Source: Primula veris | Lineage: Eukaryota > Streptophyta > Magnoliopsida > Ericales > Primulaceae | NCBI GenBank assembly: GCA_963682055.1 | Contig: OY821750.1 | Coordinates: 9,302,501-9,366,500 of the forward strand | Length of the DNA stretch: 64,000 nucleotides | Direction: 5' to 3' | Shown: positions 37,501-49,300 of the stretch, piece by piece | Numbering within the stretch: the stretch's first letter is position 1 | Layout of the letters: the number at the start of each line of letters is the position of its first letter | The notes under the pieces: generated by a model | Seen by the model: only the letters and a program-made list of their open reading frames with translations | What the model was told of the DNA's origin: nothing | The model's database searches: none | Translations under genes and position numbers: made by a program

Positions 37501-40353
37501 CGAGTTCTATAAGGGCGGCAGGGGCTTGTGTTCCTACGATTGCAGACGGAAAAGAGGCTCTGAATGTGGTTGCGTAGTGTCGATATCCTCTGGGTGGGTG
37601 AGGCAGGTCGGCTCATACCGTTGTGCTAGCCTGGAATTATGGGATCAATGAAGGGTATTATAATAGTATGATACTCTGTTGGATTGGTTTTGAATGTTTT
37701 ACGGATTGCTTTGGAATATTTAATGGACTGGTTTCCTTGTACTTTTAAGGGGTTAATTACGGTTTAGTGACCCCAGTTTTGACACATTTTCGGTTTAGTG
37801 ACCTTGGTTTTCGCTGGATCCGTTTTATGACCTAAGTTTTGGACAAGTTCCGACTTAGTGACCTGGCGTGAAAAGTTGGATGAAAAACAACTCACGTGCT
37901 ATCATGTGACTGTTTAAAATGTGATATTATCAAAATACCCCTGCATTTTGGAGGAAAAATTCAGCTTCCCTTTCCTCAATTTCCCACACGATACATAGAA
38001 CTATATATATATATATTTATTTATTTATATAAATATACCTCAGACCTATCTATCCCTCTCTCACGGGAATTACTAGGGAACAGTCAGACCATATGACTGG
38101 TTCACAACCCGTTAGCATAAAAAGGTGTTAAATGCATAAAAAAAAAATATTTGATTAATATTTAAGTTTAGGGTAGGCCTCCCTAGGGTTCTATATTTTT
38201 ATTTGGGTTTTTAGTGTGTTGTACAATTTGTTTTTAATTTATCAAATTCTAATTTGTTGAAAATAGAAAAAATAAATTAGTTATTGAAAAACATTATCTA
38301 ACCATCCATTTTTTAATCTAACGGTGGTTAAGGTGACTGTTTCATAAACAGTCAAATAAGGTGACTGTTCCAAATAGGCACTCTCTCTCACACCTATCTC
38401 TCTCTCGTAGACCGATCTCTCTCTCTCTCTCACACACGCACCATTCTTTCATGTCTTCATTTCTTTCAATGTAGCAATAACATAATAAATGAAAAGAAAA
38501 AAAAACCCTAAACTTGGAAATTTGTCGAAATAAAAATAAAAAGAACCCACAGTAATGCAGTGAGAACACATCTTTATGCACCACCCAACCCATTGATTGG
38601 AGATAGAGTGAAATCCTAATCTTGCGATGTGTGGGAATCGAGGAATTGACTTAGTTCTTTCTCTCTTCAATTTTGGGAAATTCTGAAACCTAATTGAATT
38701 TGTGGGAGATTTGGGTTGGGAAATAAGTTTCTGTATATGTAATATAGGGAAATGACAATTGTATCCTTAACTGTAACAGAAAACAGTCACGTTATAATAG
38801 ACGTCGGGTCACTAAATCAGAACTTGTCCAAAACTTAGGTCATAAAACAAATCCAGCGAAAAACAAGGCCACTAAACCGAAAATGTGTCAAAACTGGGGT
38901 CACTAAACCGTAATTAACCCTACTTTTAAGCTGAGGCTTTAGTTTTGGTTTATTCGGGTGGAAAGTTTTTAAAATTAAGCTTTTGTGGATTTTTATATAT
39001 TCAATTAGTCTCAAACAAGTCACTTCACTAGCTTAAAAGCTGTAGTGAAACGACCCATAATACAGTTTTATCTAAAAAGCTGCTCTGGGTTAGGCCAACA
39101 TGGGATTGTATTCCTCATGGCCTGATGGTCTCGGAACTAAAAGAGGCCTTTAAGGCTGTATCTTACTGGTGGATCAATGAAGCGAAGGGCTTGTTTTTTT
39201 TTACAGATAATGAAGAGTTTTGTAAGTTTGTTACGGATTACGTAGTATATAAATTGATATTATGAATGCTTTAGGGCTTGTTTTTGTGTGGATTTGAAGC
39301 GACGGGTTTTTGTTTCCATTATTTAAAAAAGCGAGGTTGTGTGGATTTTCTTATACCACAATGTCGTTATTTTATAACATATATTTCCTACTGGAATTAC
39401 GCTTGTTTTGTTGGTCTGTAACCTGGCTTTTTTTTAGCTTCATTTCTTACCAAGTACATTTGGGTCTCCAGGTTTGAAGTTAAACTTCTGGGTTTTAAAG
39501 TCTACAAAATAAAAACTATAATCAGATGATTGTGATCCATCTCATCTGGCCACCTTAGTTAAGATTGCTTAAACGTAACCATGTTTAGATTCTTGAACAT
39601 TGTTCGTTTTCATTTCATAAATATCTAAAATGTACAAAATGGAAATTATAGATTGTGGCTTGTTTTCTTATGAATTGTCTGAATACAGTATAAAAACTGT
39701 TTCGTTCCCCTTTTCACTAGAGTGACAAGGAAATATCTGGTGGAGTTTCTATAATGTTTTATGCCCTGTCCGATCCAATTTTAGTATCTGATTCTAAGTT
39801 CTGAGTCCCCAGTTGGGTACATAAACCTAGTCTTTATTAAGTTTTACAATGTTTCTTTTAGGAATTCCTTACCGTCATCTTTTCTTCCCCTTGTATGTTT
39901 TTTGATAGGTACTTAAGTAATTACGAGGAAGATTTGTTAATCATGTGCCAAGTAGAGTGCGTCGATGGGGTAAAGAACATTGAGGACATCGCAGCCGTTG
40001 ATGGTGTTGATTGTATTCAAATGGGACCGTTAGATCTGAGCGCAAGCTTGGGCTACCTTTGGGACCCAGGGAATAGAAAAGTAAGGGAAGTACTTAGGAA
40101 GGCAGAGAAGGGTGTGCTAGGGACACCTGCGGGTGAGCCAGATGGCGCTTACCTGGCGGGTTTTGCTATGCCGCATGATAAGCCGCAGGACTTGAGGAGG
40201 CGAGGGTACCATATGGTGTCTGGGACAGTGGATTTGGGACTCTTTAGGGCTGCGGCGGTGGAGGATGTGAAGCGGTTTAAGAGTGAGATCTGTGATGACG
40301 TTGAGGGGGATAAGTCTGCTGATGCTGAAGATGATACTTACTGGAGTGAGTGA
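34527..40353 (+). CDS. Plastid-targeted HpcH/HpaI-type aldolase, two exons
   Basis: Exon 1 is 34527-35092 and exon 2 is 39909-40353 (GT-AG, 4.8-kb intron), giving 336 residues. Residues ~1-62 are rich in Ser, Thr, Pro and Lys with almost no acids, like a chloroplast transit peptide. The HpcH/HpaI (class II, metal-dependent aldolase) domain follows from ~67. Active-site candidates by family pattern: Asp98 and His101 in VVDMEHGP, Arg126 in IIRVPE, Glu205 in CQVE and Asp231 in GPLDLSAS (Glu and Asp bind the metal). The family cleaves 2-keto-3-deoxy sugar acids to pyruvate plus an aldehyde; the plant substrate is not established. It matches Arabidopsis At4g10750 from memory. An acidic tail ends in DDTYWSE. 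TATA-like ttatataca lies near 34450. Confidence 0.9.
35578..35746. repeat. 27-bp minisatellite in the aldolase intron
   Basis: The unit tgtttagatatgttttaggg plus ctttgat is repeated about five times with one short interruption near 35670-35695. It begins exactly at the end of the first exon-tail copy. Confidence 0.8.
36553..36670. repeat. ~40-bp tandem repeat in the aldolase intron
   Basis: Three units containing ctgcagattttaagc and then aaggctttagttt. A related piece (tacttttaagctgaggctt) forms the target site of the Mutator-like insertion at 37750-38920. Confidence 0.7.
37750..38920. mobile_element. Mutator-like element with ~118-bp TIRs in the aldolase intron
   Basis: Bounded by the 10-mer tacttttaag at 37740-37749 and 38921-38930. 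The left end (37750-~37868) and the complemented right end (~38803-38920) match over ~118 bases with only a handful of differences; both start gggttaattacggtttagtg. The 9-10-bp duplication and long TIRs are Mutator hallmarks. The 930-base interior has no transposase. It contains a TA/TTTA microsatellite near 38005-38030 and a CT-rich block at ~38385-38440. Whether it carries a captured gene fragment is open. Confidence 0.85.
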
Positions 40354-42036
40354 AGATTGCAGTTTGTGAGTTTTACTGTATGATTTTTGGTTTAGTAATA
40401 ATGTAGTTGTCTTTTGATTTTGTACATGATGAGGTGGGAATTGTTTCATTTTGCTTTGTGTTCTATCTGTACTCGTAGATTTGGTGCGGTTTAAGGAATC
40501 AATTCGATAAGTTATCAAATTTTTAGTTTATTAGAAATTCGTGTTCCTATGCATGTGTTCTTTTGGCTAATACTTGTGAAATTTTTATTTCCTCGTAATA
40601 ATAGACTAGTAGTGTGGAAGTTCTGTTTCGTGAAGCCCGAGCAATGCCATAATTTGGAGACGGAAACGCTAAATTTTTCATCAGAACCACTGTTTGTCAG
40701 TATAGTTACTGAAAATGGAGACACTGTATATATTGTATTTAGAAATTAATCATATGAATGTGTAACATGATTGTTGGTCGCATTGGAAAAAGGGGTTTCT
40801 ACAAGATTTGCATAATTGACATACTGGTTGCTAGGCCTGGGATGCTTGTTGCTCTGATGTTTTGTATATGCTTGCATTAGTTTGTACTTTGTAGTAGTTT
40901 TTTCCCCTGAGCTAGTTTTTGGGTTTTCATTGTCAATTGAGTTAGTTTTTCGCTGTTCCGGTGTTTCTTAATTCCTTTTCTGTTCTGGTGTTTCTTCTTT
41001 GATATGATGTTTAGATCTGCGTTCAACTCCTGTTCTTCGGGTCGTTTATTTGTATTTACTTACCTGACACGAAATATGCTGCCAATCTCATCCCCTACAT
41101 ATTCACATTGTCATTCTTGCGGTGCTGACGAGAACATCACTCTTGCTCTTTTTATTTACTCTGAGCTAGGGATGGTAATTTTTCATGTTTTGACCCGATC
41201 CGTCACGAATTGGGTAAAAGTGTAATTCTATTCGGGTCGGGTCGGGTTGAGTTTAAATGGTTAAAGTGTAACTTAAAAAGCGAAGTTAACGCTATACCCA
41301 TTCTATCTCTCTCATATAACATTAAACTATGTCTGATATAGTAATAGAGAATATACATTTAAATGGGTAAAAATACAAATTAAAAATCGTAACTTAACAC
41401 TCTATTTCTTCTGTTTCTCATGTAAATTAAACTCTCTTATATATAGTTTAAATCGGTAAAAGTGCAATTTAATACTCTCTATCTCTTCTCTCTCTCATAT
41501 ACATTAAACTCTATCTTATACAGTAATACATAACATACATTTTGGTGGATTTATTAAAAAAAATCTTATATACAATTAATTTATTAATTAATGGAACGAT
41601 ATTTATATGGTAAATGTGAATGAAATTTATTCATGTTAATTAATGACTAATATCTTATTGTTTTTATTAATAAAATAATTTACGAAAAAACAAATTATCA
41701 TATCAATTATATACATATATATTATATTTTTACATATATTAATATTTTAATTGACGAAATTATGAGTACAAATTGATTAAATAAAGATGAAAATGTTAAA
41801 AAGAAATGGTAAACCTTTCAGATAGCTTCTAGTTAGCCTTTGGTAGCTTCACAGTGATGCAACACTTTGTCGTTTTCACTATGGAAATGACACATTGTAT
41901 ACCAAATGTCAGATTGCATGATGATGTTGACATATGATATGATATGATACAACAACAATGACAGCTTAATCATATTTTCTGGTGCCTTGCCTACACAAGC
42001 AGATAAATTCAGTCTAATAACCACAAAACTTTCTCC
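40354..42036. other. Spacer between the two aldolase genes
   Basis: Holds the 3' UTR of the first gene and the promoter of the second. A (t)cgggtcgggtcggg block lies near 41230-41250. Frames at 40515-40749 and 41004-41225 have no recognised homology. No gene or RNA gene found. Confidence 0.45.
41256..41545. repeat. Degenerate tandem repeat (~100 bp, three units)
   Basis: Three units share ctctatctcttctctctctc-like CT-rich sequence followed by cattaaactctatcttatac and then a tacatt-type end. Unit starts are near 41260, 41370 and 41460. Confidence 0.55.
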
Positions 42037-42819
42037 ATGGCTATTCCTCTGAAAACACGACTCAAAAATGGAGAAACCCTTTATGGTCTCTTCCTCTGCA
42101 GTTTCTCCCCCACCATTGCCGAGATGGCTGGCCATTCAGGCTATGACTTTGTTGTAATCGACATGGAACATGGGCATGGCGGCATCTCTGCAGCCCTCCC
42201 TTGCCTCCATGCCCTCGCCGCCACCCAAACTCCTGCCATCCTCCGCCTTCCCGAATCTTCTCCCGTTTGGACTAAAAAAGCCCTTGATATAGGCCCGCAA
42301 GGCCTCATGTTCCCCATGATCGATGACCCAGAGTCGGCCAAAAAGGCTGTCTCTTACTGTAGGTACCCACCCAACGGAGTCCGTGGGGCGGCCCATCCAA
42401 TCATCCGGGCCTCAAAATACGGCCTTGACCACGATTATTTGACAAAAGTCGAGGATAATATGCTCATAATGTGCCAGGTCGAGTCGGTAGAAGCTGTGGG
42501 GAAGGTTAGGGAGATATCTTCCGTTGATGGGGTCGACTGTGTCATGATCGGGCCGTTGGATCTGAGTGCAAGCGCCGGGTCTCTGCATGACCCTGGCAAC
42601 GAGAGAGTGAAGGAGATCCAACGGACAGCGGAAGAGGTTGTGATGGACATGAAGGAAAAATTGGGTACGCCCTACTTGGCTGGATTTGCTATGCCGCATG
42701 ATGGTACGGTGGAAATGAGGAGGCGATGTTACCAGATGGTGTGCGGTGGTGTCGATGTAGGGTTGTTTAGAGATGCATGTGTTAAGGATGTCAATAGGTT
42801 TAGGAAAACTATGCAGTGA
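42037..42819 (+). CDS. HpcH/HpaI-type aldolase paralogue, intronless
   Basis: A single open frame of 260 residues covering the whole HpcH/HpaI domain. The sequence aligns with the gene at 34527 from residue ~5 onward (ETLYGLF, YDFVVIDMEHG, KKALDIGPQG, GPLDLSAS, YLAGFAMPHDG). Active-site candidates are Asp42, His45, Arg70, Glu149 and Asp175; this numbering equals what I recall for E. coli HpaI. There is no N-terminal extension, so it is probably cytosolic. It has no intron at the position where the neighbour has one. Start chosen because the domain begins almost at once and the first Met suits it. The product would be a pyruvate-forming class II aldolase of unknown plant substrate. Confidence 0.92.
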   Translation: MAIPLKTRLKNGETLYGLFLCSFSPTIAEMAGHSGYDFVVIDMEHGHGGISAALPCLHALAATQTPAILRLPESSPVWTKKALDIGPQGLMFPMIDDPESAKKAVSYCRYPPNGVRGAAHPIIRASKYGLDHDYLTKVEDNMLIMCQVESVEAVGKVREISSVDGVDCVMIGPLDLSASAGSLHDPGNERVKEIQRTAEEVVMDMKEKLGTPYLAGFAMPHDGTVEMRRRCYQMVCGGVDVGLFRDACVKDVNRFRKTMQ

Positions 42820-43320
42820 AACCACCTTAGTAAATTTTATTATGCTCATTATGTTAAGAAGTTTTTTTTTTTGAAAAGAAATGACGTTAAGGTTATTAGT
42901 CCATGATGTTAAGGTTTAGTTGAACAAGAATTGAATAAGAAAAGTTTTAATGAATGTTTCCTCAATTTGGTTCAACATGAAACTTTATATTCCACTGGTT
43001 TTAACCTATAAAATTTGCAGAGCAATTAAGCAATTGAATTTATTTTATTTAGTAAATAATTACTAATATACCTTCAAGAAATAGATAGCAATGAACAAAC
43101 AAGGAAACAGGTTAGCTTCAAGCAATCTTCCCCTCTTGTAATTTCAAATTCAAATATTGAAATACTTGTGAGTTTCCAATTATGATGCACAAGTCAGAAA
43201 AGAAGAAAAAAGAGTATTTACAATAAATGCAGATTTGTTTCTTAAGCCCAACCAAACAGGAGACGAAACTAGGTCGGAGCATTGGTTTAGTTGGCTCTCG
43301 ATCAAATCCTGGTTTTTTGT
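42820..43320. other. Spacer between aldolase and OPT 3' ends
   Basis: 500 bases between convergent genes, expected to hold both 3' UTRs. No other feature recognised. Confidence 0.45.
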
Positions 43321-46300
43321 TCAATAAACGACAGGGCACCCCGAGACCCTAACCCCTTTAGCAGTAGGACAACTAGCATAAGGGCACCCATCAAGGTCAT
43401 TACCCCACCAACTCAAGCTCACATCTTCTAACCCTAAACACAAATACAAAACCACTCCCATAAAAGCCAACCCAGCATCAAGCGCACCTGACAATACATA
43501 ATTATACTTCACCCACAAACCCGGCCTATATCTATACACCACAAAACCTGACAAAAACCCGATAGCCACCCAAGTTGTGTAATTAACTGCTGTAGCAGGT
43601 GGCATCATCCCAGTGGCACCTATCAAAACCGGCATATTTACCAGCCTAATCCACTCTTGACTTGGAAATTGTTTTTGTGCTAACCATACTAGGAGAGGGG
43701 CTATAGCCCCTCCTAAGAAGAACCAGTTCACCATCGCGTAAGTGCCTAAGTCACCGAAGATTCTTCTTGGGCCGATGAGGCCCCAAATGACTGAGGCGTC
43801 GTAAAACACTGTATCGGAAGGGCATGTCCAGATTGATGAGGTTGACTGACAGATATCGGGGATCGTCTCCATCATCCACCATGCAGTGGTTAAGTACACG
43901 AGACATGCTATCAATGTCCCCACAACCTGTACACATGTCGTTTAAACGTGGTCACACTTAAACGAGCAATCCTGTGTTTCATTTCAAACTTAAGTTATAC
44001 ACAATAATACAGATAACCAAATAAGTTTTTTCGGAAGGGATTGCAATAACCTAGAAAACTTCATGTAGTTTTATACCTTAGGTAGTAGACTAGTAGTTTC
44101 ATCTTGTTTAACTAACAAAATCATGTTTTGCACTTTTGATCCAAAAGTGATAGAAGACTCGGTTAGGAGTCACCATTCGGTCCATTCCCACCCCGTCTCC
44201 GAATATTTTAACATGAATTTTTCGAAAATCAAGTATGGCTTCATTATTGTCCCCCAGCTTAACACGGGTCTCTCAAATATAGAACCGCCACTTTTCAAAT
44301 AAGTGGAATTTTTTTAATTGTTCATAGTTTCAAAAAATAAGTATATACCATAGAGTTCAAACCAAATATCTGGCCATATTTTCTGTTCAACTGTTTCTTA
44401 TCGTAATTCCAGACTTCCATTAAAGAAATTGCAATGGCCTAGAATGATGAACCACCGTAAGACAGTATCATACCTTAGCTGGTAGTTTATTCCAATTTAG
44501 GTCGAAAAAAGGTGTTGTTCCTTTCTGATGCAAAGAGAATACTTCTCGGTGTATTTCATAGTTCCAAAATACGTAAAAGAATTATACTGTAGAGTTCAGA
44601 CCTAAATGTCGTGCCATCTTTTCTATTTAGGTTGACCTAAAAGCTAGTTGTTTGATGTCAATCAGTGCTGGCTAGGTTGAGAAAATCATAAGCAAATTAA
44701 GTATTAGTAGACAAATATTGTGTGTTTATCCCGATCCTCTTAGGGGCTTCAGTTAAATGCGCACTTGCACTGAAGTCGCTTTACATTTGAAAACCTGCAC
44801 TGGAGACTGGAGTATCTTAGAACTTTAGACGGAAAAGTTTATGCTTTGTTGCAGAAGTTTCCATATTTACCATCTAGACTTGAATGAGGAATGGTTTCAC
44901 AGAAAAAAATTGTTGATGTCCTGCATTTAAATTTCTTGATGCCAGGATACTAGAAGTAACACTAACCTGAGCCATGAACATGGTTCTTGGTGGAATTTTC
45001 ATATAGTGACCAAGCTTCAAATCTTGCAGGAAAGTGATAGCTTGGGTCATACTTATGTATCCGTACACTTTGAAGCACATGTTAGCAACCGGATATCCTG
45101 GGTAAATATATCCTATTATATACTCTGTGATAACATTCAGGCCAGGTGACTGCAATTGATAAGAAATGCAAATTTGCATCAGCCCAATAAATAAATAAAA
45201 GTTTTTTTGGCGCAAAACTGCTTCTCTTCTAAAAGCTTAAGCTGATATAAAAAGATGCATGGTACAAAGTAAGGTTTTCAAAACGCCTCACTTTTGGCAT
45301 AATTTGAGCCGAGCTAATTGAAATAATTTTTACAATCGGAAATCCGTGAGAATTGAGCCGTGTCAAGCAAGGTGGTAGAATCTCTCCTATATGCTTAATT
45401 TGTTATAAAGAGGAAGATTAGACGCATGACTAGATTATAATTTCAGTCATAAACATGTATCCTGGGTGCAATAATCTCGTATATATATGTAGAGTTTTGA
45501 ACATTATGATGTAACTATACAATACGAAACGAAAAGATGACAAACCTGGTTTGTGATGGCAGTAATGATTCCGATAGGAAGAGTGAAAACAAAGGCTATG
45601 AGACATGCAAGCAAAACACCCCACCAAGGCAACTGTAGCTGATCAATGTAGTACTCGCAGGCGATTATGGTCACGACAATGTTTACGACAAGAATCGACC
45701 AGAACCACCATTCCGGAACTTGCTTGTAATGGCTCATTAGCTTGGTATGTATATCTGTTTTCTTCTCCTTGAAACTTGATTTGCTCTGATCCCAAATTTC
45801 TCTGCATCGTTTCACCACATAAAACTATTAAGTATATGTACAAATCCGGTATTTATTTATTTTATCTTCAAAAGATAACAAAAGTTGGATTTGTGCACAA
45901 CTGCACTTACGTGAGCCGGTAAGGTTTTAGGGTTGGGGTGAACTTTCATTCTATAACGCAATTTCTTGTTAGAATTCCTTGTGATTGAATACTGATATGG
46001 ATAGACTAGAAATTTCGCAATTGTATTTGGCACGTTTGGGGAATAAAAATGTTAATAGTGCCGAGGTGCAAGGCTCGACTGATCCAAAATTGTGTTTGGA
46101 ATCCTAGATACAGTTGAAGAGAATATATAATTTTGCAGTTGAAGACAGTGGATCAAGTAAAATGTCTGATTTTTCTGAATGCATAGTACAAATAATATTT
46201 CAGATTCTAACTCAAGCTCCAGAAAAGTAAACTTGCTTAAATAGCTTTCAATTTCTAATAAAAACTCACAAGTTGAGCAATTTGAGCATCGCGCACACCA

Positions 46301-49300
46301 AGAGTCAAGAAATAGACAGAAAAAATTAACAGTTCTATTTTAGGCAATGACAAAGTTTTAATACCTTCCATGAAACAGCATCACATGAACAATAGTAGCA
46401 GTTAAAGCGGCAAAACCAACACCATAAGTCATCGCGAAAAATGTGCTCAAATAAAGCGGCCCTTCCTTCTCATATGCATCAAGATCAAGATGGAAGTTCG
46501 AGTCAATAATGCTCGTGATATTGTAAACTGACCCATTAGCCTGGAACAATTTTTGTGAAAATATTGGAAATGTTTTTGCTTTGTACACATTGAGCCAGTA
46601 GCTTATAGGTGTCACTACATACATAACTAACGCAAAACCGACAGCAACATTGGCAGTGGCGAACCATGGACTCGCTAATGGGCTCCCAAGGTATGAGGAA
46701 ATTGAGGACCAATCAAATCCAAGGGCCCCGATCCCCAGCCCATGTAGGCCCGATCCGAGCTGTTGGGCCAAAACTGATCTTGGGAATATCCAACAGACCC
46801 AAGAGAATGAAGTGAGCATTTGGAATAGATAGCCTGGGAATACATAATACGCAAAGCTGCAAGCTAGGGCTATTAGAAAGAATTGAGTTCTTGTTACTCC
46901 TCCTTTTTGTCTTTCATCCTTTTCATGTAAAGCCCTGTAGTTAAGCAGATTTATAAAAACTAAAAAAGTTATTTGAGGTTGTGAGAAAACTAAGTTAGAA
47001 AATCCAGGAAACTAGGAATTTAAGCTAGTTTTTTAAATACATGCTAGTTTTTTGAGGTTCTGAGTTTAAAATTACTACCAAGTGAGTCCTAATATATGAT
47101 ACAAAATTACATTTACAAAGACAGAAATGGGTGCTTTAAAACAGTATTAGTATCACTTATCCAGGCAGTGTACTGGTTTAAAATGTATTACAATTATTTA
47201 AACAGTTAGTTTTCTGATAATACGACATTATGACCCAAACTTGATTGTTCTTAAAACCACGAGAACCCAGACTTCAGGACTTTGTTACGCGTTTAAGGCA
47301 TTCATGTGTAGAAAAATGCACGACATTGACATAGGCTAGACATTGTGCCGTTAAGATTTTTGGAAAAGTTAAGTAGTATCAACACTGCTCTGATCTAAAT
47401 ACATTAGCTTAAGGTTGCTGGTTAGATGTCCTATATTTCAATATTGCTTCATGAAAGTAGACTTATATGGTCCATCAATTGCAACTAATCCCATGTAGGA
47501 AATCTTCAAAGAAAAATATAATTGCCCTAATCTGCTAATATATTATTATTACTTTTGCTAAATGTACGACCAATATGTATATATGATCATGAAGACATTA
47601 AAATATACTTGGTGAGAGGATAATATAAACGTCTGTATGAAGATTGAATATAGATAGTAAAACATATTCAAGGTATATTGATAGATGCAATTAACTGGCA
47701 CTAATTCTAACGCATTTTTGAAGTAGGAATATAGGATGATAAATAAATAATAATGGCAACAGTATAGGATGATAATACTTAGCTAACTTTAGTTTTTTTT
47801 GGGTACGTGTGCATGTTGATGTAACCTAAGGGTAAAATAAGGAAGCGACATGATACAATATCATATCCATATTTCAATTAAATTATCTAGTTTCTTCTGC
47901 AATGACATTGTTACTAAACTTTTATCAAATTTTCGGGTTTAAAAAAGGTTGCAAACTTTGGGGAGATCATTATGTACAATTTAATTGTTTTGCTATTTTT
48001 TTTTTTGATAGACTATCCTTGTTTTTTATAAGTCATTGGATAAAAAAAAACAATCAAATCTAATAGTCAACAAAAGTATAAAAAAAAGTTAAGTAAAAAA
48101 GAGTTGACACGATTAACTATCCGATACTTTTTCGGTACGGTTGATAAATTTGATTTTTATTTTTTTCTTCGCATTATAATTTAGGGTGTGTCAACAAATA
48201 AAATATTTTAGTTTTAATTTTAAATTAATTTTAAGGTATTATTTATTTTGAGTTGATTAATATCTCTTGAGTTTTTAACGAACCTTTATCGGGTTAACTG
48301 TAGCTTAAATTACCGTTGATAACTTATTTTTGTTAATCGTAATATAGTTATATTTTCATTTATCACAATCCTCAACTTGGCAACTAACGGTTAAAATGTA
48401 CGATTTCATGAGATGTCATTGACCATACAGATAATGTCAGTCAGATGAACTCAATTATTTCACATGGTTTGCCTGGAATAACTTACAATAGAAATTAATG
48501 ACAAAAAAACAAAAGCAAGCCAACCAATTTATAGTTCTAAACTACTATACATATGGACCATATATATGGTCCATGCTTTTGATAGAACATGTTTATCTAC
48601 CATAAACACCGGAAAAGAAAATTATATTAAGAGAATGAATGAATGATTTGAGTAAGTTTTATATAAGTAGATTACCCAACAAATAAAACTTAAGAAAAGC
48701 TTCAAAATAATCCTGAATCCTGATGTAGCAAACTATATTGGTTATTTTAACCAAGATCATTGATATTCTATTCATAAGCTAGATAGTCTCATTTAGTAAT
48801 TTATTACCAAAAAGAAAAGTTCAAATTAAAGATGAAAATAGTGATATATTTTGGTTCTTAACAGCTTAATTGGAAACGGCATGCATGACAATTGATTTCA
48901 GTTTTACTTATTTAGCGACAGATTTGTAAATAACAGACTTTGTTCTTGATTTGAACTTGATTACATATATCGATACATACCTAAATAGGGAAACTTGGAC
49001 AAGGTTTGCAGGCCACCACATTGCCGAAGGCTCCACCAAGTAACGTCTAAATATGCCTGCCCATCCGAACCCCAACACCTACCATTTATTTCTTATCAAT
49101 ATTACTACTACTATATATATATATCACCACCATGCACCATTCTAAAAAAATAAATAACTCCCTAATTGTTTGTTTATTTCTGAAACTGCAAAAATAAAAT
49201 TTAATTTAGTTTCCAGTTCATTTATGCCCCCACTTTAATAATTACTATAGGGACTTTTTTTGCCATGACAAAATCTGAAAAGTTAACGTTAAAGACAGAT

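Larger units (their letters stand above)
35392..39190 (+). pseudogene. Array of decayed copies of the aldolase exon-1 end inside its intron
   Basis: At least five clear and several short copies of the last part of exon 1 plus the splice-donor region: about 35392-35585, 35838-35965, 36080-36200, 36810-37015, 37490-37660 and 39100-39190, with tail-only pieces near 36325 and 37262. Most end in a version of gggatcaatgaagggta, which spans the exon-1 end and its donor. Copies keep phrases such as aagaaggtgctggg and ggtttctttttgtcggttt, but carry stops and frameshifts. Exon 2-like sequence is not seen among them. They look like repeated partial duplications of exon 1 with its flanking intron. Confidence 0.7.
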
